A stretch of DNA of 64,000 bases from BMS3BBIN04 sp964552465 (GCA_964552465.1 CAZKGR010000002.1:1-64000); one strand, 5' to 3'. Positions 53,967 to 63,047 are shown, numbered from the stretch's first letter. Numbers and translations are program-made. The notes: generated by a model from the sequence alone, not told the origin.

Positions 53967-54152
53967 CGAACTACTCCCGGGATTTCCGTTCGTTGTTTCA
54001 CAAGCAAGAAGCGCGAAGGATGACGATTCCCCTCGCGCGACCCGTAAACATCAATGTGTGACGCGAAATATAGCCATGTTGTAGAGATAAGGGAGGCCAC
54101 TCGGAGTTCCGAATAATTTGATAGAGACGAATCAAACAGGCAAAAAACAAAC
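53967..54152 (-). promoter_or_regulatory. Upstream region of mutAB
   Basis: Part of a 456-base gap between mutA and the kinase gene. It must contain the mutAB promoter. A small GC-rich inverted motif (GCGCGAAGG...CCCCTCGCGC, 54010-54037) lies ~50 bp upstream of the start; significance unclear. Confidence 0.3.
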
Positions 54153-54179
54153 GAGGTTGCATCTTAATGACGCAACCTC
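54153..54179 (-). terminator. Terminator of the histidine kinase gene
   Basis: GAGGTTGC (54153-54160) with GCAACCTC (54172-54179). On the minus strand it is followed by GTTTGTTTTTTG. It is 244 bp beyond the kinase stop; 54180-54422 holds nothing else I recognise. Confidence 0.75.
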
Positions 54180-54422
54180 ACTCGCACAGACTCAGGCTGA
54201 AGAAAAGGAAGAAACTAAGCTTCTGCACTCGTTACTACATAACATACAACTTGTCTACTGGTCCAGATAGCATTCCTCAGAACAAACATAGAAAATTTCA
54301 GGGGGGGTGCTCCGGAGCCCAGCTGATGCTGAACCTCGGATTCACTAATCCTTCAACCGAATTGCACCAGTACTATTCCGGTTTTATTGCCAAGGCAAGT
54401 ATCCAGAATTGCTTGATGCCCA

Positions 54423-56432
54423 CTAATTCATTGAGGGTGTATCACCCTGCGTTGACAAATGTTGATCACCAGATGATTTCATCTTCGAAATCTGGTCAGA
54501 TCTGATAGCCTTCATCGTCGAACCACTGGTTATCCGCGGACGTAAAGGCATCTGGATAGTTACCGTTGTTCCGATGTTTTGCTTGCTGTCAATTTGAATA
54601 TCGCCACCATGCTCATCGATCACGTTCTTGACAATGGACAGTCCAAGCCCGGTACCATTCTTCTTCCCGTATGTGGTAAATGGATCGAAGATTGAGGGTA
54701 GTCGTCCAGAGGCAATCCCAACACCAGTATCGCTGATCTGCAACTCCCAATGCTTGTCGAAGCGGACGGCTTCAACTGTGAGAGTACCACCGTCTGGCAT
54801 CGCTTCCTGTGCATTCGTAATCAAATTGGTGAGAACACGTGAGAAACGATCCTTGTCGAAAATGACCGTCCAGTCCTTATCCGATGTACCACACTCAAAC
54901 ACCAGATTGATGTTGCGCGCTTCCATCTCATTGGCATAGCTGTCGCAAATCTCCCGCAGATAATCGCACGCGCTCGCTTTAGTGGGATTCAGACGTATCT
55001 GTCCACGTGCGAAATCGAGTACCTCCTGAGTCATTCCCACCATTCGGTGCAGTTGCTGGGAAATACGTTCGAGATGAGAATGTTGATCTTCAGAAGCCAT
55101 CGTGTAATTCAGCAAATCGACATAACCTTGAATAACAGTCAAAGGTGATTTCAGGTCGTGTACGATGGAAGAAGCCAAATTGCCAACCGCTGCCAGCTGG
55201 TTGTTGCGCGACATTGTTTCAGCAATAAGGGTTCGGTCAATTGCGATTGCCGCGTGTACTCCAAAGGTGGCAATGGCTTTTTCGTCACTCGAATCAAATA
55301 TACCTTCGCCCATCTTGTTCAGTAATTGGATGACACCAACGATATCGCCTTTCTGATTTCGAATCGGCATCGTCAATACGGAACGTGTGCGGAATCCGGT
55401 TTCCTGATCAACATCAGGATGGAAACGCGGATCCTCATACGCATCTTCAATGTTAATCGTGATTCCATGTTTCGCTGCCAATCCGGCAAAACCTTGTCCG
55501 ATTGGAAGCGAAATCTTGAGACGATGACCGCGTTCATTCACGAAGCTGTAAATCTCACCAGCCTCACGATCCATGAGATACACTGTTCCCCGTTCTGCAC
55601 GAACGAGCTGACGAGCTTCGCGAAGCACGACCTGTAACAATTGATCAAGATCCTGCGCAGAATTGATCGCTTCGCTGCTCGCTGTGACAGCGTTCAGATG
55701 TTTAATCGTGAGTTCGGCTTTGACCTTGGTTGAACTCAATTCCGATATCAGTGAACTGTCCTGCTCAGTTTGGTCTCGAAGCACAATACGCGTGAGATTC
55801 AAGAGGAATGAAGGTTCAGCTTCTGCGAGCAAACCAAACCGATTGGTCGGTATCCAGACTCCCTGTGTATCCTCCTTGACATGGACTGTGCTTCGTCGCA
55901 TGCCATCAAGAACCACATATTCACCGAAAAACTGACCGGCTGTACGAGTATCTCGCTGAAGCGGGGACCGCTCTGGATAAGTATGCTCGACTTCCACCTG
56001 CCCCTTTTCTATGAAATAGAGGCCGGAACGATCGGGAGTGTGCAATTCAAACGAATCACCACTCTGGAATGAAAAATCAGACTTTGCTTTGTCAAAGACC
56101 TTGCGACCGTCAGCGGATAGTGTGTCCAAAAGTGGACTTGGAACCTTTTCCATGGAAAACCTCGACGCAATGGACTTGCGAAGTTCGTCGTAGTTCGGAC
56201 GTCTTATCAATGGAAGCAAAGTGGTACGCGCTGGGCGCTCAGGACGCTGCACAATGGAATGTCCGACTGGCGAAACCAGTCGCATCGTCTGGAAACCGGG
56301 AACCTCAATACGAACCGTCGATTGTTCACGACGATCCTGGAGTGTCACTGATGGATCAGTATGCGTTCCACCAGTAATATCTGGATGCTGCTCGTGAGAT
56401 TGATTACCTGCATTCGTTCTCACTTCGTCCAT
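54423..56432 (-). CDS. Sensor histidine kinase with cyclic-nucleotide-binding-like and GAF domains
   Basis: 669 residues. ATG chosen with GGAGGGG five bases upstream; the TTG five codons earlier is less likely. Domain order: a disordered N-terminus (~1-85), cNMP-binding-like beta roll ~105-225 (GLYFIEKGQVEVE, GQFFGEYVVLDGMRRSTV), GAF ~250-400 (RGTVYLMDREAGEIYSF, LTMPIRNQKGDIVGVIQLLNK), HisKA with His near 426 (SSIVHDLKSPLTVIQGY) and HATPase with NLITNAQEAMPDGG, DTGVGI and GTGLGLSIVK. No transmembrane segment, so cytoplasmic. No response regulator next to it (orphan). Signal unknown. Confidence 0.92.
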   Translation of the reverse strand: MDEVRTNAGNQSHEQHPDITGGTHTDPSVTLQDRREQSTVRIEVPGFQTMRLVSPVGHSIVQRPERPARTTLLPLIRRPNYDELRKSIASRFSMEKVPSPLLDTLSADGRKVFDKAKSDFSFQSGDSFELHTPDRSGLYFIEKGQVEVEHTYPERSPLQRDTRTAGQFFGEYVVLDGMRRSTVHVKEDTQGVWIPTNRFGLLAEAEPSFLLNLTRIVLRDQTEQDSSLISELSSTKVKAELTIKHLNAVTASSEAINSAQDLDQLLQVVLREARQLVRAERGTVYLMDREAGEIYSFVNERGHRLKISLPIGQGFAGLAAKHGITINIEDAYEDPRFHPDVDQETGFRTRSVLTMPIRNQKGDIVGVIQLLNKMGEGIFDSSDEKAIATFGVHAAIAIDRTLIAETMSRNNQLAAVGNLASSIVHDLKSPLTVIQGYVDLLNYTMASEDQHSHLERISQQLHRMVGMTQEVLDFARGQIRLNPTKASACDYLREICDSYANEMEARNINLVFECGTSDKDWTVIFDKDRFSRVLTNLITNAQEAMPDGGTLTVEAVRFDKHWELQISDTGVGIASGRLPSIFDPFTTYGKKNGTGLGLSIVKNVIDEHGGDIQIDSKQNIGTTVTIQMPLRPRITSGSTMKAIRSDQISKMKSSGDQHLSTQGDTPSMN

Positions 56433-56483
56433 GATTAACCCCTCCAACGGGTCGTACTTGCTATGCCTACCAAGAGATACGAA

Positions 56484-56693
56484 CTAGGCTTGTTTACCTT
56501 TGTGTTCCAGCTCACGTTTTAGACACTCAGGACAAAGACAGTCTCTCGACGTCTCCCCATCGGTCTCAAGTGAGGGAAGTTCCATACACCAACACCTACT
56601 TTCCCCGGCATGAACTGCGCAATAAAACGCAGTCCCACAGCTGGGGCAGTGGCTGTTTGCAACTTCATCAGACCTAAAGGGTTGCTTGACCAT
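56484..56693 (-). CDS. Cysteine-rich CWC-type small protein
   Basis: 69 residues with the CWC pattern: CPSCGTAFYC, then RCWCMELP and CLCPECL. Nine cysteines suggest binding of one or more metal ions. Function of the family is not established. It precedes the histidine kinase on the same strand (51 bp gap), so the two may be cotranscribed. Confidence 0.8.
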   Translation of the reverse strand: MVKQPFRSDEVANSHCPSCGTAFYCAVHAGESRCWCMELPSLETDGETSRDCLCPECLKRELEHKGKQA

Positions 56694-56945
56694 CTCGGCG
56701 CTTTCTTATAACTCTTATATGTCGGTATAAGATATACGCTCCTGAATTCCCAAATACGTCTTCTCGCTCCAGGAGGGAGCTCGCTGCATGTAATCTGCTG
56801 TCAATTACTAGCGCTTACAGGAATATGTGGTTCCAGATCCCCCGAACATTCAGGATATATTCGCCTTTTCTTGGAAAAGAACTAACTTCGAGCTTACCTT
56901 TAGTATTCTAGTAAAATTGTGGTTACCAACGGTGAGGATGACGAC

Positions 56946-59624
56946 ATGAACGGCAAGCGAATGTGGGTACTGGCGCTAAGTTTAATCTTTGTGTTGGGTT
57001 ACATGGGAGTGGCGGTTGCGACGCCACTTCTGAAAGTTAGCGTGCCTGACAAAGCCACGTGGATCGCTCTACACAACGGTGGATTCGACATCCTGCATGG
57101 ACCCGAAGAGCTCGGAGAGCCGACGGACGACCTCTATATCATGGGGTGGCCGTCGGATATGCCACAACTCGAACACTTCGAGTATCAGGTTTTCATTCCA
57201 GACATGGAAGAATACAATCGTCAGAACCTGGGTGTGCTCGATGATATGGGAGGCTACGCGACCTTAAGTGAGATCAATACATGGATGTCGGACTTTTGTG
57301 CAGATCACTCGATGATCGTAGAAGGTCCAACCTCCATCGGTTCCTCCTATGAAGGTCGTATGCTGTACGTATTCAAGATTTCAGATAATCCTGGAATCGA
57401 TGAAGATGAACCGGAAGTGTTCATTAACGCGGCGACACACGCCCGCGAAGTCGTTACTCCGTTGACGATCATGACATTCGCAGAATATTTGGTGAACAAC
57501 TACGGAATCAATCCGCGTGTTACCGAGCTGGTTAACAACCGCGAAATCTACATGCTGGCAGTGGTGAATCCTGATGGCTACTACCATAACCAGGTGATCG
57601 CGCCAAATGGTGGCGGAATGCAGCGCAAGAACATGTCACCACCGGATGGCGTGGACCTGAACCGCAACTATGACTACATGTGGGGTCTAAATGATATCGG
57701 ATCCTCGGGTAATCCATACAGCGAAACCTATCGCGGTCCCTCAGCCGGCAGCGAAGCGTCAACTCAAGCGGTCAAAGCATTCATCAACAGCCGCAATTTT
57801 GAAGCGGTTGTTAACTACCACTCTTACAGCGATCTGATTATCATACCGTGGGGATTCACCTACGAACGTCCGCCGAACTACGATATCTACATGGCGTTTG
57901 GCGAATACATGAACGAAACTCTTGGCTATGAAGTCGGTGGTCCGGAAATCATTTACCTGGTTAACGGTGACGCTCAGGACTGGCAGGCCGCAGGCGATCC
58001 GCTCGAACCAGCCAGTGCAGACTATCACATGTGGGCGTTTACTTACGAAGTGGGTTCCTGGCAACAGGGCGGTTTCTGGCCGGCTTACAACACAGGTGTG
58101 ACTCTGGCAAATGACCAGATCGAACCGATGTTAAGGTTCTGCGAAGTCGCCAATAATCCGTTCATTCTCGGAGCGCCGGTACCGCCAGTCATGACGATTG
58201 CTGACCAGGTTCCACCACAGTTCATGGCGACCTGGACACACAATGATCCTAACGGTAACGACGCCGTTTCTTATGACTTCGCTGAACTCGAGAATCCGAT
58301 CACCAGTGACGGTGCTGAGTCCAACTCAACCATTGTCTGGGAAAGCGATGGTTTTTCACGTTCCACCGCGCGCGAGTACGCGGGCAGTTTTTCTTACTAC
58401 TCCGGCTCGGCGAACAACCTGAACCATAGCTTGACCGCACTGTTCTCCCTCGATGCGCAAGCGGGCATGGATCTGACCTTCTACACATGGTACGACATCG
58501 AAAATAACTGGGACTATGGTTATGTGTTCGTCTCGACTGATGGTACGAACTTCGAAACCATCCCGGGCAACATCACTACCAACTACAACCCGAATGGTAC
58601 CAACCTCGGTAACGGGATCACCGGTACATCCGGTGGTTGGGTGCAGGGGATCTTCCCGCTCGATGCTTATGCAGGCCAGCAGGTTTGGGTGAAGCTTGCC
58701 TACATCACTGATGGTGGTGTGATCGACGAAGGCATCTACTTCGACGAAATCACCCCAGTCGTTGGTTTCGGCCAGATGACAGTTCACGCTACCAACCTGC
58801 CGAGCCCGTCCTTCGCGATGAACTATGGTGTAGTCGACAATCCGTTCACTGCATACTTTACTGCACGGGCGACCGACGCGGAAGATCAGGTAAGTTCCTG
58901 GGCAGATGTAGATGAAGTGCTGGTCACTGTGGACGGTGTCGACATGTTGTTATCCTTGACTGGATTAAACACGCAAGTTGGACCACAAGGCGGAACGATA
59001 TCTTATTCAGCATCGTTGCAGACCTATGTCGCAACACCGTTCCTGAACTACAACTACTGGACCATAGCGATCTTGCCAAACAGCAACCCCTACGGTCCAA
59101 TCAGCATGCTGGATGTGAACATTCCGCCATATGCTAATATCAACGTGCCATTAATGCAGGTGACTGTACCAGCGATGGCCCCACCGGGCGATTACACGTT
59201 CATCGGAAATGTCGGACCGTATCCGACGATCACGGTGAGCGACAGCTTCCAGTTCAACAAGGCATTGACTGCTGGCGTCAATGAACAGGGCGGCGAATCG
59301 GAATGGAGTGAGAGCGGTTGGCCGGAGAACGTGGATGGTTCGAACGACACAAACCAACTGCCGGTTGAATTTGCTGTTGAGACTGCTTATCCGAATCCGT
59401 TCAACCCGACTGTAAGTGTGCCATTCGCATTACCACACGCGGGTGACGTCACTATTGCCGTGTACAACACGCTCGGTCGGCTCGTATATCAGCAAGCCGG
59501 TGTCTTCAACGCAGGACACCATTCCGTGACTGTTGACGGTAGTTCATTGTCCAGCGGTGTGTACCTGCTGAGCGTTCAGCATGACGGAGTGTCAGAGATT
59601 CAGAAAGTAGTGTTGATGAAGTAA
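56946..59624 (+). CDS. Secreted M14 zinc carboxypeptidase with type IX sorting domain
   Basis: 892 residues. ATG chosen with GTGAGG upstream. Signal peptide to VAVATP. Propeptide-like part to ~85, then the M14 domain: zinc ligands H165 and E168 (THAREVV), H292 (NYHSYSDL), catalytic E368 in TYEVGS, and DLNRNYDYMWG for substrate binding. A jelly-roll-like domain follows (~445-620, FYTWYDIENNW), then the shared beta domain (~650-775, GPQGGTISYSASL, APPGDYTF, SDSFQF) and a YPNPFNP tail. Degrades peptides from the C-terminus outside the cell; cleavage preference not readable. Confidence 0.93.
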   Translation: MNGKRMWVLALSLIFVLGYMGVAVATPLLKVSVPDKATWIALHNGGFDILHGPEELGEPTDDLYIMGWPSDMPQLEHFEYQVFIPDMEEYNRQNLGVLDDMGGYATLSEINTWMSDFCADHSMIVEGPTSIGSSYEGRMLYVFKISDNPGIDEDEPEVFINAATHAREVVTPLTIMTFAEYLVNNYGINPRVTELVNNREIYMLAVVNPDGYYHNQVIAPNGGGMQRKNMSPPDGVDLNRNYDYMWGLNDIGSSGNPYSETYRGPSAGSEASTQAVKAFINSRNFEAVVNYHSYSDLIIIPWGFTYERPPNYDIYMAFGEYMNETLGYEVGGPEIIYLVNGDAQDWQAAGDPLEPASADYHMWAFTYEVGSWQQGGFWPAYNTGVTLANDQIEPMLRFCEVANNPFILGAPVPPVMTIADQVPPQFMATWTHNDPNGNDAVSYDFAELENPITSDGAESNSTIVWESDGFSRSTAREYAGSFSYYSGSANNLNHSLTALFSLDAQAGMDLTFYTWYDIENNWDYGYVFVSTDGTNFETIPGNITTNYNPNGTNLGNGITGTSGGWVQGIFPLDAYAGQQVWVKLAYITDGGVIDEGIYFDEITPVVGFGQMTVHATNLPSPSFAMNYGVVDNPFTAYFTARATDAEDQVSSWADVDEVLVTVDGVDMLLSLTGLNTQVGPQGGTISYSASLQTYVATPFLNYNYWTIAILPNSNPYGPISMLDVNIPPYANINVPLMQVTVPAMAPPGDYTFIGNVGPYPTITVSDSFQFNKALTAGVNEQGGESEWSESGWPENVDGSNDTNQLPVEFAVETAYPNPFNPTVSVPFALPHAGDVTIAVYNTLGRLVYQQAGVFNAGHHSVTVDGSSLSSGVYLLSVQHDGVSEIQKVVLMK

Positions 59625-59631
59625 AAACAAG

Positions 59632-59659
59632 TCCTGAGTCTTGAGTCCCGAGTCTTGAG
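59632..59659 (+). repeat. Four-unit heptad repeat after the carboxypeptidase gene
   Basis: tcctgag-tcttgag-tcccgag-tcttgag, 28 bp, 7 bp after the stop, followed by TAA. Same family, phase and placement as at 46359. Confidence 0.8.
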
Positions 59660-59677
59660 TAAAAGAAGGAAAAGACA

Positions 59678-59700
59678 GCAACAGATAGAAACAGATAGAA
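59678..59700 (+). repeat. Short tandem repeat ACAGATAGAA
   Basis: Two 10-bp units (acagatagaa x2) with a partial unit before, then AAGACATAAGAGATAGATAC. Lies between the heptad array and the hairpin. Confidence 0.5.
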
Positions 59701-59720
59701 AAGACATAAGAGATAGATAC

Positions 59721-59753
59721 GGGGACACATAGATGCATGTGTCCCCGGCTTTT
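59721..59753 (+). terminator. GGGGACAC hairpin, copy 3, acting as terminator
   Basis: GGGGACACAT-AGATGC-ATGTGTCCCC followed by GGCTTTTTT. Same ends as the hairpins at 19247 and 19325, here with a T run, 97 bp after the carboxypeptidase stop. Confidence 0.8.
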
Positions 59754-59795
59754 TTGCTCGGCTTGTAAGAATCTAACTAAACCATAGCTTTCTGG

Positions 59796-60143
59796 CTAGC
59801 GCTCATTCAACAGCATGTCATGAAGCAGCCATTCGTCCTCGCTCACCATCTCTACATCTGCCGTGAATTCGGTGCGCAACTTTTCACCAAACGCATCCTC
59901 TGAATCAACGTAAGCGGTAATCACGTACCGTTGTGTCTGGCCTTCACGTTCTACCTGCACTTTGTCATTCCAGCCCATCGAAGGATATGTGGCTGTCTCA
60001 ACGTTAATTATGCGTTGATTGACGAACTCTTTAGTGATTTCGTAGGCAGCTTTTGAGTTGTCTTTTTCGAACCAGGAGCCAGAATCACCAGCGGAGCAGC
60101 CGAGTAACAACAGGGGCAGGATAGCCAACATGAGAATTCGCAT
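59796..60143 (-). CDS. Small lipoprotein, unknown function
   Basis: 115 residues. ATG with GGAGG five bases upstream. Lipobox LLLLGCSAG gives a lipid-modified Cys after a short signal peptide. The mature part is a small alpha/beta domain (AAYEITKEFVNQRI, RYVITAYVDSED, EWLLHDMLL) reminiscent of small lipoproteins with a cystatin-like fold. Attached to a membrane facing the periplasm. Function unknown. Confidence 0.8.
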   Translation of the reverse strand: MRILMLAILPLLLLGCSAGDSGSWFEKDNSKAAYEITKEFVNQRIINVETATYPSMGWNDKVQVEREGQTQRYVITAYVDSEDAFGEKLRTEFTADVEMVSEDEWLLHDMLLNER

Positions 60144-60398
60144 GAGGTCCTCCAAGCAGTGGATACTATTAGTGTACAATCGTTATCCCGCTGGAGCAAG
60201 CCACGTTAGTGTTTTCCATACTTCCGCGAAAACCTGACCATCTCCATTGATCTCACGTCAAAGTCCTTTTCCAGCACATGCCCAGCCATACACTCGAGCT
60301 CTTGCGTAATGCGTAACAAGCGTGCATCTTCCTCGATCTGACAGCTGATCAGCATGAAATGCGCCATTCTGAATGTTTCCGTGATGAGAGGAGAGGAA
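60144..60398. other. Divergent intergenic region, no gene seen
   Basis: 255 bases between the lipoprotein and the ptb gene. Should contain both promoters. The ptb reading frame is open 45 bases before its chosen ATG, but with no ribosome site there. Confidence 0.4.
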
Positions 60399-61403
60399 AT
60401 GCCAGAGGACCTGGGATTCCTGGAACACGCACTGACTACACACGAACAGGTCATCGAACGCGCGAAAGAGATCGGGCGAACCCGCGGTCTATCGAGGGTT
60501 GTTGTTGCGGCTGCTGAAGAAGATGATGTTCTCGCCGCGATGTACGCCTGCAAGAATGAAGGCATATCTGACGCTATCCTGACAGGTAATCCGGATAACA
60601 TTAAAGCCGCTCTTGACTTGGCGAACGTTCCAGAGAACGCTTTTCAGATTATCGCCACTGAAAGCGATGAGGAATCAGCAGTGCAGGCTGCGAACCTGGC
60701 TGCGTCCAACCAGGCCGATGTGGTGATGAAGGGATTCCTGAAGACCTCTACCCTGTTAAAGGCGTTGTTGAAGCGTGAACACGGACTCCGTGACCGGGAG
60801 CTGGTCAGTCACAGCGCACTGCTCTATGTGCCGAAATACGGGAAGTTGTTGAATCTCACCGATGGCGGTACTATTCCGGTTCCCACAGTGAACCAAAAAC
60901 TGGTTGTGATCCAGAACGCTGTTCGAGTCCTGCGTAGCGTTGGCGTGATGAAGCCAAAAATCGCCGTGCTTGGCGCAGGTGAGTGGGTCAATGATGAATA
61001 TCCAGAGTCGCAGGACGCACATAAACTGGCTGACATTGCACGCGAACACTGGGATGAAGAGATTGAAATATCCGGCCCACTTCCGTTCGACCTCGCGATC
61101 AAAAAGCCGGAAGATCTCGGTGCCCGCATTGACGATCCAGTCGCTGGAGATGCTGACATCATGATTGCCCACACACTCGAACAGGGAAACGTTCTCGCGA
61201 AAACACTTATCCAGTTCGGCGATGCGATCTTCATGGGAGTAATTGCTGGTGCGAAAGTGCCAATCAGTCTCGTTTCACGTAGCGACTCAATGATGAACAA
61301 AAAGGCGTCCATCGCACTCGCTGTCTGCCTGGCGGACTTTCAACGGCGTGACTTTACGGCGCTGCCGACGATTCAGCTCGACGATGAGGACGGCGAAAAA
61401 TGA
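60399..61403 (+). CDS. ptb: Phosphate butyryltransferase
   Basis: 334 residues. GAGGAGAGGA in front of the ATG sets the start. Family pattern: DVVMKGFLKTSTLLKALL near 108-125, LVSHSALLYVPKYGKLLNLTDGG near 135-157, and PLPFDLAIKKP, DIMIAHTLEQGN and MGVIAGAKVPISLVSRSD further on. The enzyme swaps CoA and phosphate on butyryl or branched acyl groups, giving acyl-phosphate for ATP formation. A butyrate kinase would normally follow; here a diverged paralogue does, overlapping by 4 bp. Confidence 0.9.
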   Translation: MPEDLGFLEHALTTHEQVIERAKEIGRTRGLSRVVVAAAEEDDVLAAMYACKNEGISDAILTGNPDNIKAALDLANVPENAFQIIATESDEESAVQAANLAASNQADVVMKGFLKTSTLLKALLKREHGLRDRELVSHSALLYVPKYGKLLNLTDGGTIPVPTVNQKLVVIQNAVRVLRSVGVMKPKIAVLGAGEWVNDEYPESQDAHKLADIAREHWDEEIEISGPLPFDLAIKKPEDLGARIDDPVAGDADIMIAHTLEQGNVLAKTLIQFGDAIFMGVIAGAKVPISLVSRSDSMMNKKASIALAVCLADFQRRDFTALPTIQLDDEDGEK

Positions 61404-62293
61404 GCCTGGCACGTATTCAGACCACTCTGGATGAGTTGCGGGCTTCTCGTCCAGTTCAACCGTCGAAACTACGGCTGGCAATTGCCGCGACGTTGGATAC
61501 GCCAGTCGGAGAGCTGCGCTCACTACTCGACCAACTCCTGAAGTTGAATCGCTACGAAATCCACCTGATTGGTCCCGATGAAACCGTCCAGCCTTTGAAC
61601 GGAATGGCGACCCTGCACCCAGCCTATCTACCTGAAGAGATCGATACTGCTTTTAGCAATCTGATCACCAGCGGGGGCGTAGATCTCGCATTGCTGATGC
61701 CCGATCCAAGGCGACCGGAACCATCTGTTGCAAAGCGGTTGGCGCTTGCGTTCAAGAACAAGACTCTTACCGGAGTGAGCCTGTTAAATCCTGAACGTGT
61801 TAATCGTCCCTTGTTACTGGCTGACACCTTGGTTCATGACAGGCCCGATCACGATTGTATGGAGGCAATTGCCCGAGAAACGATGAACGTTGCTCGAAAG
61901 CTGGGCAATGCTACTCCGCGCACTGCATTGCTTGCTGCCGTTGAGGTGGCCAATCCTGGTCTGCCTGTGACCATGTTGGAAGTCGAGGTTGCCGAGCGGT
62001 TCGAAGATGACCAGGACGGATTCGTGCAGGGCCCGCTTTCGATGGATCTGGCAATTAATCAACAGGCAGCAATCAAGAAGAAGGCAAAAGGTGAAGTTCC
62101 CGGAAGGGCAGATATTCTCGTAGCACCAACCTTGACTGTCGCACGCGGCGTGTTACATGCACTCCAGTTCGGAAGTGGTGTGCCATCGGTGACAGTTATC
62201 GTAGGTGGGAATATTCCAGTTGCCATCGGGCAGCGCGGATCGGATGCTTTAACCCACGCCCTCGCAGTCCAGTTCGCTGACGTGTTGCACTGA
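61400..62293 (+). CDS. Phosphate acetyl/butyryltransferase-like paralogue
   Basis: 297 residues. The C-terminal half follows the Ptb pattern (TPRTALLAAVEVANPGLPVTM, GPLSMDLAINQQAA, ADILVAPTLTVARGVLHAL, AIGQRGSDALTHAL), while the N-terminal half is shorter and lacks the MKGFLKTSTL and VSHSALL segments of an active enzyme. It shares ATGA with the ptb gene, so the two are coupled. It could be a heteromeric partner of Ptb or a non-catalytic regulator; a separate substrate range is also possible. Confidence 0.75.
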   Translation: MSLARIQTTLDELRASRPVQPSKLRLAIAATLDTPVGELRSLLDQLLKLNRYEIHLIGPDETVQPLNGMATLHPAYLPEEIDTAFSNLITSGGVDLALLMPDPRRPEPSVAKRLALAFKNKTLTGVSLLNPERVNRPLLLADTLVHDRPDHDCMEAIARETMNVARKLGNATPRTALLAAVEVANPGLPVTMLEVEVAERFEDDQDGFVQGPLSMDLAINQQAAIKKKAKGEVPGRADILVAPTLTVARGVLHALQFGSGVPSVTVIVGGNIPVAIGQRGSDALTHALAVQFADVLH

Positions 62294-62510
62294 ATCTGTT
62301 GTTATCCATTCCTTTTGGAGTAAACCTCTGGTTCCCTCCTTAATAACTCGAAGATATTAGTGCGATTTACACTTGGACATGAAAATATACTCCTGCACAA
62401 TTCTATAAATTATTTTAATATAACCTTGCAGTCAGAATATGGACTGTGCTACATTATCCACGAGTACCCAGCATTTTGTGAATCTTGCACTAAATAAGGT
62501 TCAGCGTGTT

Positions 62511-63047
62511 ATGAATCAGGATTTGGCGCAAACAACAACTGATGCAGGTAGAAGTATACCGGATCTGATCGTTGAAGCCGCAATGGTCAACCCAGACGGT
62601 AAGTCTAACCGTATGCTTGGATCCGTACCAAATGATCTACTGAACACAGAATGGGTACAACTGCGAAATCTGACAGACCGTGCTATTCTACTGAATGGGC
62701 TCGAACTCCAGCATCTCGTGTATTCTGGAGCAGGCGCTGGAAAGCTGACACGTGTTTTCCAAATGCAGGGGCAGCTTCCCCCAAACCGTCGGCTTAGAAT
62801 TCATTCTGGACACGGCCACCCATCATTTGAAAAGAAGCGGCTTACCTATCACGTGTTTGTTAATCCAAACGACAACGGATTTAAGTACCAGATAGTCAAG
62901 AATGACACTATCGCGATTGTTCTGCCCAATGGATCAGTCGTTGACCAGGGACATTACCAAGTGCCGGTTGAAGAAGGAGTGAAGTTAGTACGAGTTCCAC
63001 CGGTGGTGAACCAACAATTGCAGATGAAAGTGCGCGATTCCAGCTGA
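62511..63047 (+). CDS. Lamin-tail-domain-like protein
   Basis: 178 residues from this ATG; the frame opens earlier at 62439 with no better ribosome site, so the start is uncertain. Residues ~45-150 fit the beta-sandwich of the lamin-tail domain: EWVQLRNLTDRAILLNGLEL, FQMQGQLPPNRRLRIHSG, NDTIAIVLPNGSVVD. No signal peptide. The domain is found in many bacterial secreted nucleases and surface proteins; here it is alone. Function unknown. 62294-62438 before it holds nothing I recognise. Confidence 0.65.
   Translation: MNQDLAQTTTDAGRSIPDLIVEAAMVNPDGKSNRMLGSVPNDLLNTEWVQLRNLTDRAILLNGLELQHLVYSGAGAGKLTRVFQMQGQLPPNRRLRIHSGHGHPSFEKKRLTYHVFVNPNDNGFKYQIVKNDTIAIVLPNGSVVDQGHYQVPVEEGVKLVRVPPVVNQQLQMKVRDSS

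Noticed and set aside
53967..54152. Cobalamin riboswitch before the B12-dependent mutase
   Set aside because: No B12-box-like sequence or fitting fold was seen.
61400..62293. Butyrate kinase
   Set aside because: No acetokinase-type motifs; the C-terminal pattern is that of a phosphate acyltransferase.
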